NCBI RefSeq assembly: GCF_901709675.1 | Contig: NC_051098.1 | Coordinates: forward strand, 7,193,000 to 7,256,999 | DNA: 64,000 nucleotides | From: Syngnathus acus | Taxonomy: Eukaryota; Chordata; Actinopteri; Syngnathiformes; Syngnathidae | Direction of reading: 5' to 3' | Part shown: positions 1-11,100 of the stretch, piece after piece | Position numbering within the stretch: position 1 is the first letter of the stretch | Layout of the letters: the number at the start of each line of letters is the position of its first letter | Made by a program: the position numbers and the translations under genes | The notes under the pieces: generated by a model | Told to the model about the DNA's origin: nothing | Databases searched by the model: none | Seen by the model: the letters and a program-made list of their open reading frames with translations, nothing else

Positions 1-115
1 GACTCCCTTCGTAAGTGTAACGATTGCTAATCGCGTGGAGAATGAACTACTTCCGGGTGTTCCGCGCCTGAAATCTACACAATTTCCGGGTCGTTTTACT
101 ACGTCACCATTTCAA
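1..115. promoter_or_regulatory. Possible GC-rich promoter of a gene outside the window
   Basis: The first 115 bases are much richer in CpG than the AT-rich DNA that follows. They hold two ETS-type cores, ACTTCCGGGT at 49-58 and TTTCCGGGT at 83-91, and a CRE-like TACGTCA at 100-106. This mix is typical of TATA-less housekeeping promoters. No exon can be tied to it inside the window, so any transcript would probably run to the left. The call rests on motif composition alone. Confidence 0.25.
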
Positions 116-191
116 AATTTTTTTTTTTTAGATTTCTTCAATCAAAGACAAAAGCAAAAGAAAAATAAATACAATTTAAAAAAAAAAAAAC

Positions 192-400
192 AGCCATGTT
201 GAGCTTTTTCTCTCTTGTCAATAAAGGTTCGAAAGCAATGTTCTCGTATGTCAAACTCAGTGTGACATAATTACAATAAAAATAAATACAATTCAATTTT
301 AAAATAAAACACCAAAAGCAGCCATATTGATCTTTTAATGTCTTGTCAATAAAGGTTGGAATGCAATGTTCTCGTATGTCAAACAGTATGACATAATTAC
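192..400. repeat. Imperfect tandem duplication, period about 128 bp
   Basis: Positions 192-274 and 320-400 are diverged copies of one segment. Both contain AGCCAT-TTGA, then CTTGTCAATAAAGGTT, GCAATGTTCTCGTATGTC and a final GACATAATTAC. Substitutions and small indels separate them, so the duplication is not recent. No coding role is seen. Confidence 0.7.
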
Positions 401-2249
401 ATGCTTACATACATTAGGTACATATATGTGTAAAGATCACTTCGAGGCCATAAATATAAAACAACAAAAATAAAAACGCGAAGTACAAGGCTAATTGGAC
501 TTGTCTTGTGTCACATGATGACATTTTAACGCAGCTGTGCAAACTAGTTCATCACGTTCATAACCTTGACACGTCAAGTTTGTAAACCAAGGATCTTTTG
601 TATAACTGGCAAAACGTGAAGTATGTCAATATGTTTTATTGCACTAGTGTGTGATATTTGATGTTAGGATTAGAGAAAATACCTGCAATATGCTGAAGAC
701 GATGTTTGCTAAAACTGATCAATTCATTTTTATCGTGCTTGCTGTCATGGTTGCGGCGTGCAGGTATGCTGAAGAACTGTGTGAAAAGTGTGTGATGAGA
801 AGTGTTTCTGATGAGATTACCTACATGAGACATGAAGATATTAGCTTTCTGCTAAAAGACAGCCAGATCAACTGTGGACCTCAGCAGGCCCCCAAAAATA
901 GCTCAGTGCGCTTCAATCATCTTATTGTGTTTAGATTTTGCAACTAGTTACCTTATTGAAGTAACCAACTGAGATGAGCCCCAAACTGTAAAAACACACT
1001 CAAAAACCACACAGTACTGCATTTTAAATGTGCTTTATTCAGACTGATATGACTGCTCACTATTATACAGCGTAAGTATTTCATGCAGGTTAACCGTTAA
1101 CAGTTTTCGTCCACCTAAAGAATTTCTTTCAGGCATAATCTTAATAAATGTAACTAGTAATTCTATGGGTAGTAAACATATTGATGAATATGCAAACTCA
1201 TAACGACAAAAACCCCCATCACTACTTCATACCATTTTACAGGTTCAATGAGAAATACATGGCATATGGGCAAAACAAAAATAATGTGCTTAAGGGCTGT
1301 AATCTAATATCAATTTATTTTGACAGTTCAAATTAATATTCATAGCATTATAAACTTGGATGAAACATTCAAACTGTAGTCAAATAATTTAAAGAAGATT
1401 CGCAATCACCAGAATGTCCACGCCAAAATGTCATATTATTATTCCATTTTTACATGCACCTTAAATATGTTTTCAAATTGTAATCACCATAATAGCCTCT
1501 GAAAGCCCTTCTTTGCTCAGCAGTGAGACGACACATAAAAAAAGGACCTTTTTAGTGAGTAGTAAAATACATAAAATAAGTATTATCAATCATTTGATCT
1601 GTGTTCAAGAACTGCAAATTAAATTATCCATTTCAGATTTGGTTTTACTCACGCATACTTACATTAATAACTTTTCTAACATGCTCCTCCCTTAAAGATA
1701 TTTTACAATTGGCAGCAACAAGTATAATTTTATGTGGAAAGTTGTTTACTTCATGCTTTATTTGTTGGACTACTTTGTTATATTTCTTGATTTGACTTAG
1801 TTTTGCACCTCAAAATTTCAAATGACATAGTTTACAGCATGCAGTATTCATTGTGGAGAAAAGGTAAAAAGCCTACTAATGGTTTTTAGCCGTTTTAGGT
1901 GTGTTATTGTTGTCTAAACATATACTATACAAATGTTTGTAAACCCAGCATTAAGTTGTAGCATTTAGTATTGTTAATAAAACATGTATTCACTGTAGCC
2001 TACTTAAACCAAAAAATTCTGTAGAACTATTCAAAACCTTTAAAAATAAAAATAATTCTAGCAGAAAAACACACAGGCTAGGACCTAGGTGGAGTCAAGA
2101 GGGACAATAAATTTATAAAAATGTCATTGAACAAATTTGTGTCATAGGGAAACAGCATTAAATATTTGTTTTGGGAATTACTGATGGCTTTAAAACTCTA
2201 TATCCGACTGTATCGAATGCTCTTGCTCACAGGCTGTTTCCTGCATCTA

Positions 2250-3212
2250 CTATGTTCCTAGACGAAGGGAGCAAAGGTCATCCCAGCTTCTTCCCAGGTC
2301 AGAGTGACTAGGTACAGACTGTCCGAGGAACGTCTTGTTAGCTGACTCCGAGTCACCACACGGTATTTTGAAGAAGTTGGCTTGTCCTGAGATCATGCCG
2401 AAAGAACGTTGATCCTGGAGACAACAGGTGCATGTTGGGATGGATGTAGGGAATTTTCGTTGCCAAGCGTTTACCTCGGAGCAGAGTCCAAAATCAAATT
2501 CCTCTTGGTGCGCTTTCACGAAGCTTGTGAGACCGCCGGGGCTTGCATAAGTTGCCCGTGATGTGTGTACAGGCGACGTAGACAAGCGAGTGTGCGCACT
2601 CACGTGATGTTCTGTTTCCAAGTGGTAGTTGCGCACTGATGATGGAGGCGGCATCAAGGGTGGTACCGGCGGCCAGTAAAAGGAGCTAGTGGACATCAAC
2701 CGAACCGCAGCTCTCCTGGATGCAAAGGAGGTACCAGTCCTGGTACCAAGTGGGATCCTACGCCGTAGTTTCCCCGAGGTGCTCCCGATGAGGACGTCCT
2801 CACTGCACGAGTCCAGCATCCAGTAATTTCCTTTGCCCGGATCGTCGTAATGGCGCGCCACTTTGATGAAACATTTGTTCAGACTCAAGTTGTGCCGTAT
2901 TGAGTTTTGCCAACCACGTTTGTTGTGTCTGTAGAAGGGAAAGTTGTGCATGATGAACTCGTAGATGCCGCTCAAGGTGAGACGTCGGTCCGGACTTTGG
3001 CGAATGGCCATCATGATAAGAGCGTTGTAACTAAATGGAGGTTTGTCGGCTTTAAGGCAACTTTTCTCGTCTTCATCATTCCTCATTGGTTCTGAATCAA
3101 CCAGTACGCTCCGGTCCTGATGACTGGATGTCTCCCGGTTCTTCCACAACAAGTTACTGATGCTGAATGAAGACTTGAGGCAAAAACCGTGCGGAGTCTT
3201 GGAGGGTTCCAT
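2250..3212 (-). CDS. foxg1: Forkhead transcription factor, divergent FoxG1 paralog
   Basis: The single-exon frame encodes 320 residues. I start at the ATG at 3212 because the product then opens as a FoxG1 protein does, with [10 protein letters not shown] at residues 13-22, an Eh1-like Groucho/TLE recruitment motif. The frame stays open upstream to 3461, but that extension has no family resemblance. The forkhead DNA-binding domain spans about residues 57-151, from [18 protein letters not shown] through the recognition helix [15 protein letters not shown] to [14 protein letters not shown] and GKLRRR, the FoxG1 signature. FoxG1 proteins act in the nucleus, mainly as repressors, in forebrain and sense-organ development. 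This copy is much shorter than FOXG1 (about 490 residues in human), lacks the His/Pro/Gln-rich N-terminus and has a diverged C-terminus. It is therefore probably a teleost foxg1c/foxg1d-type paralog; which one is uncertain. The forkhead assignment is firm. Confidence 0.88.
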   Translation of the reverse strand: MEPSKTPHGFCLKSSFSISNLLWKNRETSSHQDRSVLVDSEPMRNDEDEKSCLKADKPPFSYNALIMMAIRQSPDRRLTLSGIYEFIMHNFPFYRHNKRGWQNSIRHNLSLNKCFIKVARHYDDPGKGNYWMLDSCSEDVLIGSTSGKLRRRIPLGTRTGTSFASRRAAVRLMSTSSFYWPPVPPLMPPPSSVRNYHLETEHHVSAHTRLSTSPVHTSRATYASPGGLTSFVKAHQEEFDFGLCSEVNAWQRKFPTSIPTCTCCLQDQRSFGMISGQANFFKIPCGDSESANKTFLGQSVPSHSDLGRSWDDLCSLRLGT

Positions 3213-4084
3213 GTTTGGGATGACGATAAATAAGAGCGCGGTTGCAAGCAGACGTGCGATGAGGATCAAGACAAAGTGGCTCGGGAGATCAAGTGGAACC
3301 TCTTTTGGGGAAAGCAGCGTGCACGAGCAAATGCGCATGATCACAGTGACTGCACAGTTGCTGCCAACCGTGTAACTCATGCCACCACCCCCACACTCCG
3401 GAAAAAAAGATGAATTCCGCCCAACACGCACACGCGGGCGCGCACCCACGCACACATTCATTTTTTTTCATGAACATCAAAAAATGTATTATACCAGCAC
3501 AAGCAATCACTTTGCCTTTAGAAAAACACAAGATCGAGGGGTTACTGAAAGTTGTTTCTAAAACAACTTTAGTAAGTAATAAGGTAACTAAAATAGTGGA
3601 AGTGGATTTCAGTGCAGCACGGTTTTTCACCAAGCGCGAAATTAAGGTGTCCATGCAGGCTGATGAGGCCCTTAGAAGAAATTAATACTAATTTGATGTC
3701 TGTAAAAGCTTGATTTTTATTATACATACTGGCTGATCACTTGCACTGGGATGGTGTACCTAATTGAGTGCAAATCCACTCTCAAGTTATTTGGCAATGC
3801 ACCTACCACTATTGCAAAGGCAGCAGATTGTTCGGACAGTAGCTCAAGAATGATACAAAAGAATAGCAGTTATTGCCTTTGTATGATGTGAACAGTGTGA
3901 TTTTATAGAGGTTACTTGTTGCACTTGACCATTGAATTTCTGATCCTATCAATAAAATGACACACACCTGTCATTGAAACAATGCATTGTATTGATAACA
4001 AAACTGTCTGAAAATGACGACTCCTAATAAAGAACAAATAAAACAACTATATTCAAAGGATGTCTGACAAAGTTGCCATGCACA
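3213..4084. other. Intergenic stretch between foxg1-type gene and polr2i
   Basis: Both neighbours are on the minus strand, so this holds the upstream region of the forkhead gene and the 3' end of polr2i. A CpG-containing, (CA)-rich patch lies at 3420-3460. A possible minus-strand polyadenylation hexamer (TTTATT on the plus strand) lies near 3716. No further gene is seen. Confidence 0.4.
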
Positions 4085-6498
4085 CTATTCTGTCCATCTA
4101 TGTCCACAGTGAGGAGCTGTGCAGACGTAGTAAAGTCTCATTGCATCCTGTGTTGGGAGACACACAATGTATGGTTAGAATTAAACTCCTGTAGACTACT
4201 TCACTTACAGACCACAAACATATTGCATTGGATAGCCTGTAATTCTTTACAATTTATTTACAAGATAGGAGATAACAAAAATAATACAGAGTTTGATAAA
4301 TTTGTGCCAATTAGTTCTTTATACAGTATTGATTTGAGGAGATTCATGTGCAAAAAATGATTACCTCAGCTTTCATGCTGTGAGACTGGAAGAACACTGC
4401 CTCCTTGTGACCGCACCTAGGGATGGACCGGTGCAAGCCCAGCGTCATAACATGCAAACATTCACTGATACATCTCTATTTTTCATTCCATATGTATATA
4501 CATATATTAAATAAACTATATATATATTAAATAAAACACACAGACACACGCATACAAGAGGTGTGCTTGATGTTGTCCATATCTTTATATTTTTAATTAT
4601 TCCCTTGACACACATGAATGAAAAAAGCGTAGTAGGGAGGTTGTTTCATCATGACTATGTTCTTCTCAGCCACAAACTGCTCATGGAATTGTAAGGTGCG
4701 TTGACATGGGAAAGCAACCATGAGTTGTCTTGCCCTAAATTTCGTCTCTTGAGGAAATGTTGCAGGATCTGTAAGGTTTTGTGACAACAATGTCTAAACC
4801 TTTCTCATATGTATATATGCATATCTTTTAGAAGTGTTTATCTTTTAGAAATCCCTTGCTGATATGTAACTTGGCAAAGTGATCTAGTGGCCAGGGAAGG
4901 TTAATGAAATTGATATGTGAATGAATGTACAGTATGCAGTGCGGAACATTAATAGGTATATTAAAATAATAATTATAAAATAGGAATATTTTGTGGGGTA
5001 CACTATCCCACAAAATATTCCCAGAAGTGAAAGTTGTTGATTCCAAATGTACATTGTCAACATGTACAAATGAAACTCAATGTTAGAAAAATGTGTACAC
5101 AAGATATATTTTAGGTAGAGAGGAAAAATAAAACCTAATTCACAAACATTTCACCATATGCAAGTCTGATTATCATGAAGCACAACAGATGGAAAACACA
5201 AAACAGACAAAAAACACTTAAAAAACATGTTTCATATAGAATGTATTCCTTTCTTTTCAATTCAGTATAAATCAGCGAGTTCTGCATCGTTGTAAAACTT
5301 ACTTAGGGCAGGGATGGTCTTCTGTTCGTGGTAACGTTGGATCTTGAGATACATCAGCAATGATTTGGGTCAGTTCACTGCAGAAAAGGGAGAGAGGATT
5401 AATGTGGGTGAACAGGGAATAGCAATAAATATTTTTTTGCAGCCTTAAATAAACTGGTCTGCTGCATATGTTATCACATGTTGACATTTTTAACTAGTGC
5501 ATGTACATTTGAAAACATTTCCCTCATTTTAGCCTCACTGCAGTGCCAATGCATTTCAAGATTCATTTTAAATTCTATCCATGTATTTTTTGTACTACTT
5601 ATCTGGAGCCTATCCCAGTTGAGTTTGGGAGAGAGGCAGGGTTCATCCTAATTTAGTTATATTTTACGATTATTTTTGTATTCTATTAGTAATAATTACA
5701 TTTTGTGACAGACAACCCCTGTCTTTTGATTATATTCATTTAATTTTCTCTATACGGAGTTTCTTTGCTTTTGGTGTTTTTTTTTTTGTACAACACTTTG
5801 ATTCAGTATGTTTTTAAAGCAATTATCAAATTTCATTTAGACTGGAACATTACACATTCTAATAGAACATCATTAATGAAAAATAGATACAGCATTAAGT
5901 AACGTAAACTGAAACATTATTTAAAAACGGACGGTTGCTTTAAACAAGAAAATACAGCTACTGTAAACTGTTCACTTCGTTTCAACACCCATCAATATAC
6001 AGTTAAAAAATACAACAGAATTCATACTTACTCAACCTCATGGGTGATCTTGTTGACATATATGCAGCTGTTGTCCGCCTCTTGCTGGTAGTCACAATTT
6101 CTGCACTGTGAGATAATTTCAAAGATTAGAAATAAAAGTGCTCAATTAATTCCTGGCAATTACTGATATTTTTATGACCAACGAGCAACCCTGTGCGTTT
6201 CTGAAGGAATCACCATGGGGTCTGATTTTGACATGATTTCAGGCTATCGTACCAACAAGAAGCAATTTAACACATCTGATAAACTTACCGCGTAAAGTAA
6301 GATACGATTCTCCTTATCTTCTTTCGGATACAACATATTGTTACTGAAATAAAGCACATACGACAAGATAACACCTCGATTAATATTTCCACTCAGCAAC
6401 AGCATAGCTAGCTAGTTTTCCGTATCACAATCTTACCACTCCTGACAAAACCGGATCCCAACAAAGCCTGGCTCGTATGTCCCGGTTTCCAAATCCAT
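4085..6498 (-). CDS. polr2i: DNA-directed RNA polymerase II subunit RPB9 (six exons)
   Basis: Six GT-AG exons on the minus strand join in phase: 6437-6498, 6289-6343, 6032-6105, 5303-5377, 4365-4416 and 4085-4147. They total 381 nt and encode 126 residues (human RPB9 has 125). The product starts [21 protein letters not shown] and ends [11 protein letters not shown]. It carries both zinc ribbons of the family: C18, C21, C40 and C43 in the N-terminal ribbon, and C87, C90, C115 and C120 in the C-terminal one. The linker [19 protein letters not shown] is that of vertebrate RPB9. RPB9 is a peripheral subunit of nuclear RNA polymerase II, important for fidelity and TFIIS-dependent transcript cleavage. 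Nothing is missing or broken. The gene lies downstream of a probable NRF1 site and transcribes toward the foxg1-type gene. Confidence 0.97.
4983..5021. repeat. Perfect 15-bp inverted repeat in a polr2i intron
   Basis: The arm at 4983-4997 (GGAATATTTTGTGGG) is exactly complementary to 5007-5021, with a 9-nt loop. It lies in the intron between the exons at 5303-5377 and 4365-4416. It could be a short foldback element or a chance hairpin; there are no obvious target-site duplications. Confidence 0.75.
5575..5650 (-). repeat. Decayed teleost SINE/L2-type 3' fragment
   Basis: The stretch reads as a mutated copy of the common fish repeat end with TATCCATG near its start, then CTTATCTGGAGCCTATCCCAG and a GGCAGGG motif. 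On the minus strand this is the CTGGGATAGGCTCC-type segment followed by a GGATAAG-like tail. It is in a polr2i intron. The family is assigned from remembered repeat sequence, not from a search. Confidence 0.5.
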
Positions 6499-6617
6499 TG
6501 GAATGACTATTATTTAAGGATAAGAAAAAACTACTATCTACATTTATTTCAGTAACGTTAAACAGTATTTTAAAATCTTGAGACGCAAATACAAGCCACC
6601 CGTTGAAAACACACAAG

Positions 6618-6628
6618 TGCGCATGCGT
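6618..6628. promoter_or_regulatory. NRF1-type site in the polr2i promoter
   Basis: TGCGCATGCGT lies about 120 bp upstream of the polr2i ATG and matches the palindromic NRF1 consensus GCGCATGCGC in all but the last position. NRF1 sites are common in TATA-less promoters of housekeeping genes such as polymerase subunits. No TATA box is seen nearby. The location fits, but binding is inferred. Confidence 0.5.
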
Positions 6629-6639
6629 GCGATTCTGTT

Positions 6640-8198
6640 GCGTCTTTTGTTTTTCAGACAGCGTCTCTGTGTGGCTGGAGGTAAACCTTGCAACGTTAAA
6701 TTCGTGAGGTGTACCGTGCTTGATTATTCTCATCTACATTTCGGGATGTATCTCATTGATTTATAATTGATTGGAAAGTTAATTTCTTAAACAGATTGAA
6801 AGATAAACATATGCATTATTCAAATCAATTAAAAACATAGGAAAGCCAATTCCTACCTAATTTCTGTACAGTGTTGAGAATAATACGCAATATATTTCCA
6901 ATATCGAATTTTATAATTTCTTGCAATGGGGAATTCTGTTTAATTTTCAGTCTGAATAAAAATATTACAAAAACTTTAAATAGAGTATTTTACCATGTAG
7001 AATATTATATTTATATAGAGAGAGCAACTGAAATAAATTAATGAAATAAATAAATATTGCTGCTGTGCAGGTGTACCTATATAGAAAATATATTAATTCA
7101 TATATATATATATCGCAACTGAAATAAATTAAATAAATAAATAAATATTGAACAACTGAAATAAATTAAATAACGTCATACATAAATAATCAAATAATAT
7201 GCAGTAAATGTATTAAAAATGAAAAATAGACATAAATAAATAAATATTTGACATCTGTAATTTATGAGATGTACACATGACTGTCTGTAGGCCACATTGC
7301 CTCCTTTTACTCATATTTTACTTTTATCTGATGAACATACTGAATCAATTACACTAGCCCACCATCAACCTTTCACATTAAAAAAAAATCTCCTGAACCA
7401 TATTTGTTATTTTATTTAAAAAAAAAAGAAGAAACGGACACAGGCAGAAGCAGGGTGCTACTTTGTGTTTTTTTACTACCTTGTAGTTCCATGTACAGCC
7501 CACAGAAGGGTTGACACACAGCTGTCAAAAGAACTCTGTCTGTTTATCAGTCTCCGGTGCCTGTTATATATTCCTCTCTCCCCTCTCAAGCTTGAGCCCT
7601 TGATCCCTGAGCTAATTCCATGATTCAACCAAGTCTAAATTTGCTGATGGCGCAGCAGCATGCAAAGTTCAGATTTCTAAAATGAGACAAAAAAATCTCT
7701 TAAACACAACGTAAACACATCACAAATTGTAAAAAAGTTTGAGCTACACTCAAACAGTCATGTAACTTGCTGTTTGTCAATAGTGCCCGCCATCTGTGCC
7801 CTTGCACATGCATTCACGACGCACTGTGCCAACTCATCAGAGGGGACTGTCAAGCCTGGCTGACGTCACCCATCAAGCCGGTGTAATCGAAAGAGACGCT
7901 AATCCAAAGCCTGATTGTGGGTCGGGCTGGTAGAGGGAGGACGAGGACACAAGGAGGGAAGTTTGAAGAGAGCACATGTTGCCAAAGCTACACTGAGGCT
8001 CCTCAAGTGAAACAGGATTTGTTCTAATCGGAGAAAGGCTTTCAGGCACACCACCTCTTGCATCCTCATCTTTTGAGCATCTCTGAGGGCGTGATACGCC
8101 CGCATCCAGGCCTCGTCCTGGACACCAACAGACTCGCTGAGCGCTCCGCAGAGGGGGAATGCTGTGGGAGCTGCTCACCTCCTTCGGAACCCCCCATT
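6640..8198. other. Intergenic stretch, AT-rich microsatellites
   Basis: This stretch separates the divergent polr2i and LBH-type genes. It contains AT-rich tracts with repeated AAATAAATAAAT and TATATA units at about 7010-7250 and no supported gene. From about 7800 the sequence becomes more GC-rich and probably holds the promoter and 5' untranslated region of the LBH-type gene. Confidence 0.45.
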
Positions 8199-11100
8199 AT
8201 GCAAACTGTGCCCACGGTTTTCACCACAGTGGATCTGTGTCAAGATGGAGACGAAGAAGACTGCTACCTGACAGCAAATGAAGGGTAAGAGCAGGCGTTC
8301 TTATAGGAGGCAGAATTTTCATAATTAACTTTATTTAAACCTGAATTAGAAAGGTCATCGGTGATGCATTTTTTTAATGTTACACCTAGCAATATAGAAA
8401 ATGATTTTTATTGTAGCACTCCTAGGCTGCCATTTTCCTTTTTTAATAATACTGTATACACAGTATTTTAAGCCGATATCCGTTAGGCTCATTGAGAGTT
8501 GTGTTCATTTTCTGTAGATTTTAACATTGTGAATAAAATCCTTGTCCTCCCCATGAACTAAAAAAAAAATCAAGTTGTTATCTTGCATCATTTGAAGCGC
8601 ATTTAGTCTTGGCACAATGTCTTTTATACAGCAAGCTTAGCTGCTACTGTTGTGGTCCACATTCTGGTTTTGGCCGTGCAAACAAGATTGTGGCGTGAGT
8701 GGAAACGCACAGGTGTTCAGACTCAGAGAGAGAGTGTATATGAAGGGGATTACATGGAGGCTAAGCTTCTTCATAATAGCTCCTGTAAGTTTCCATCCCA
8801 GGTGGCACTCAAACAGCTTAGTGTGACACTCTTGTCATCGACATCATATCAGATTTTTATTTTATTTTATCGGATTGCACGCATTCCAGAAATGGGTCAA
8901 AAATGGCAACGCCCTCTCCAAAGCTGATCCGGTTAGGAGGAGAACAGATGAGCGTCCTGGTTTTTGGCCAGTGTTGTTTTATTTGGATTTTGCAATATAA
9001 TTAAATGTAGCTTGACAACAAATGCAGCATGCAGCATGCAGGTTCTGCAGGTCAGTTTGACAGAGAAAAGGTCGAAGTGGAAGTTCATAGGAAATATCAA
9101 CCTTATTAGTGTATGTGTGTGTGTGTGTGAGGGGGGGCATTAATCACTTGCAGATTTTCCCCATTTCCGCCAGGGCTCGGTAAAAGCACATTGCTTTGCA
9201 GCTGCTATGCAGGTGTACCTAATATTATGGTTGGTAACTCTGTTTTTCTTTTTGAATGGCCTATACCTGCATCTTTAGCTCGTACACATTTACAATAACT
9301 GACAAACATGAATAATCAATATGGATTTACAACTTAATGCCACCATGCAATTCTCTTTAGTGCGCATGCCATGCAACACCTGGCCAGCAGATAGAGCTGT
9401 GTGACTAGTTGTTGTTGTCTGCAAGCAGCTACAATGTTAGCATGCTAATAATGCTCATCAGGTTTCTGTTACTGTTTTGTTTCTGTTGGATGGAATAACC
9501 ATCTGAAGTTCACCATAGATTGATGGAGATGCTCAGATTACATTTATTTTGTCATGAGCCAAAAAAATCATATAAAAAGTGATCTCTAAATGGTTCATCT
9601 GAAAGTACATGAGACAAAATTTGTGCAGTGCATGCATTTTATTCATAGTCACAAATAAACAGATTTGTATTCCCTGTCATTTCATGCCCATACATTGAAT
9701 AATATTTACAACACTTTAGTTACTGTGCAGACTATTACACATTGACCATTTACATTTTGCAGCAAAGGAAACAGTTTGTGAAAGAAACTATTCTTTCCCT
9801 AAAATGCCTTAGCTAAATCTTGCTGTTACCAAACATCCAAAAGAGTCCAAAGCAGCTTCTATATAAAGTAACACTGAAATGAGATTTGTCTTTCAGCCGA
9901 GATGTCATTAAGGCGTAGGCACGATTTTAACAGATTGCATGCTACGCCATGACTCTGAGTCAAAGTACGAGTTAAGCAGGGAATGAGACAGAAAGAAAGC
10001 AATTTAAAAAAAAAAAAGAAAAATCAAGTAGTCAGGGAAATAAAAAAGAGGATTCAAGCACATTGCCAGTCCTTCTTAATCTCCCTCTCAGTTTTTATCG
10101 ACACCCCAAAGTTATTTGAAGCTGGCGTGAAAGATTTTTTGAAGCGTCCACTGAACACACTGTGCGATCCACAGCAGGAATCTTTGTGAACTAAAGATAA
10201 CAGGGGACCTTGGCATGTCTCGCATCAACTATCACATTTGGAGAGTGCAGCAAATGGTTGGTGGCAGATGAAACGCAGCGGCCACGCTCCCACCCTCTCT
10301 TTCATAAGGAGGGCGTGGAGTCCATGTGTTCAGCATGGCTCACTGTCACAACATGAATTATGAGCAGCAGCAGACATAATCCATTTTTGTGCAAATATCT
10401 GTTTGACTCTGCGCTAATCTGCAGTGTGTGTGTGTGTGTGTTTGTTACATGAGACATCATGTGATGACACACACGCAGACACAGCCACATAATTCACTTA
10501 GTCTGGGAGCTTTGGATATGTGGGAGTGACCGTAAACCCGAGAACATAGAGCCTGAGAACAGCCAAAATTTATCTTAAAAGACAAGAAAGCGTCTATGAT
10601 AATCTTTTGTATCAAATGCTTGACAAGGACTATGTGGAGAAATGTCAAATCCAGACAGATTTTGAAGTATGTGTTAAACACAATAGTTTGGCAGGAGCTT
10701 TTTCCAAAACGTTTGCAAATGTCATTAATCCAGGAATGTAACTTGGACCACACAGTTTTGGGTTAGCGAGTGCATTTTCTTTCCAGTCCAGTTCTGGATT
10801 CTCGGGGATTCCGAATAGCCCCCAGAATGACATTCCGTCAAATTATGAAGGTTTTTAAGCTTCATTTATAGTCACGTGACTTCTGGAAAATGCTTGTGGT
10901 TATGTCTAAGATCTCATAAAGTTGTTAGAAACATCCATGAGCCTTAGTGCTGCTTTATGCTGGTGATGGTATGGTCACAAGCGGGTAAATTATTTTCTGT
11001 TAAGGTTTTGACATCAAGTAAGTTGACAGTTTTTAATGGTCCACACAAGTCTACTTTGGTATACAGAAGTGCTTTTGTTGTGTCTGCAGAGGGATGGAGG

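Larger units (their letters stand above)
1..2249. other. Left flank without a recognised gene
   Basis: After the CpG-rich start the stretch is AT-rich, with poly-A/T runs and an imperfect tandem duplication at 192-400. Open frames of 60-98 codons occur (for example 651-947 plus and 636-833 minus, which overlap), but none resembles a known family and no splice pattern supports them. The 3' untranslated region of the foxg1-type gene should extend down from 2249. Candidate minus-strand polyadenylation hexamers (TTTATT on the plus strand) occur near 1757 and 1032, but I cannot choose between them. Confidence 0.5.

Noticed and set aside
636-947. Overlapping open frames on both strands, one with a hydrophobic segment (QFIFIVLAVMVAAC)
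   Set aside because: No family resemblance, no clear splice sites that link it to anything, and both strands open at once. I see no reason to call a secreted or membrane protein.
3213-3461. N-terminal extension of the forkhead frame
   Set aside because: The extension is unlike any FoxG1 N-terminus, whereas the ATG at 3212 gives the typical FoxG1 opening.
6578-6766. Plus-strand frame upstream of polr2i suggesting a head-to-head gene, as POLR2I and TBCB are in human
   Set aside because: The peptide does not resemble TBCB or any other protein I know and no downstream exons were found.
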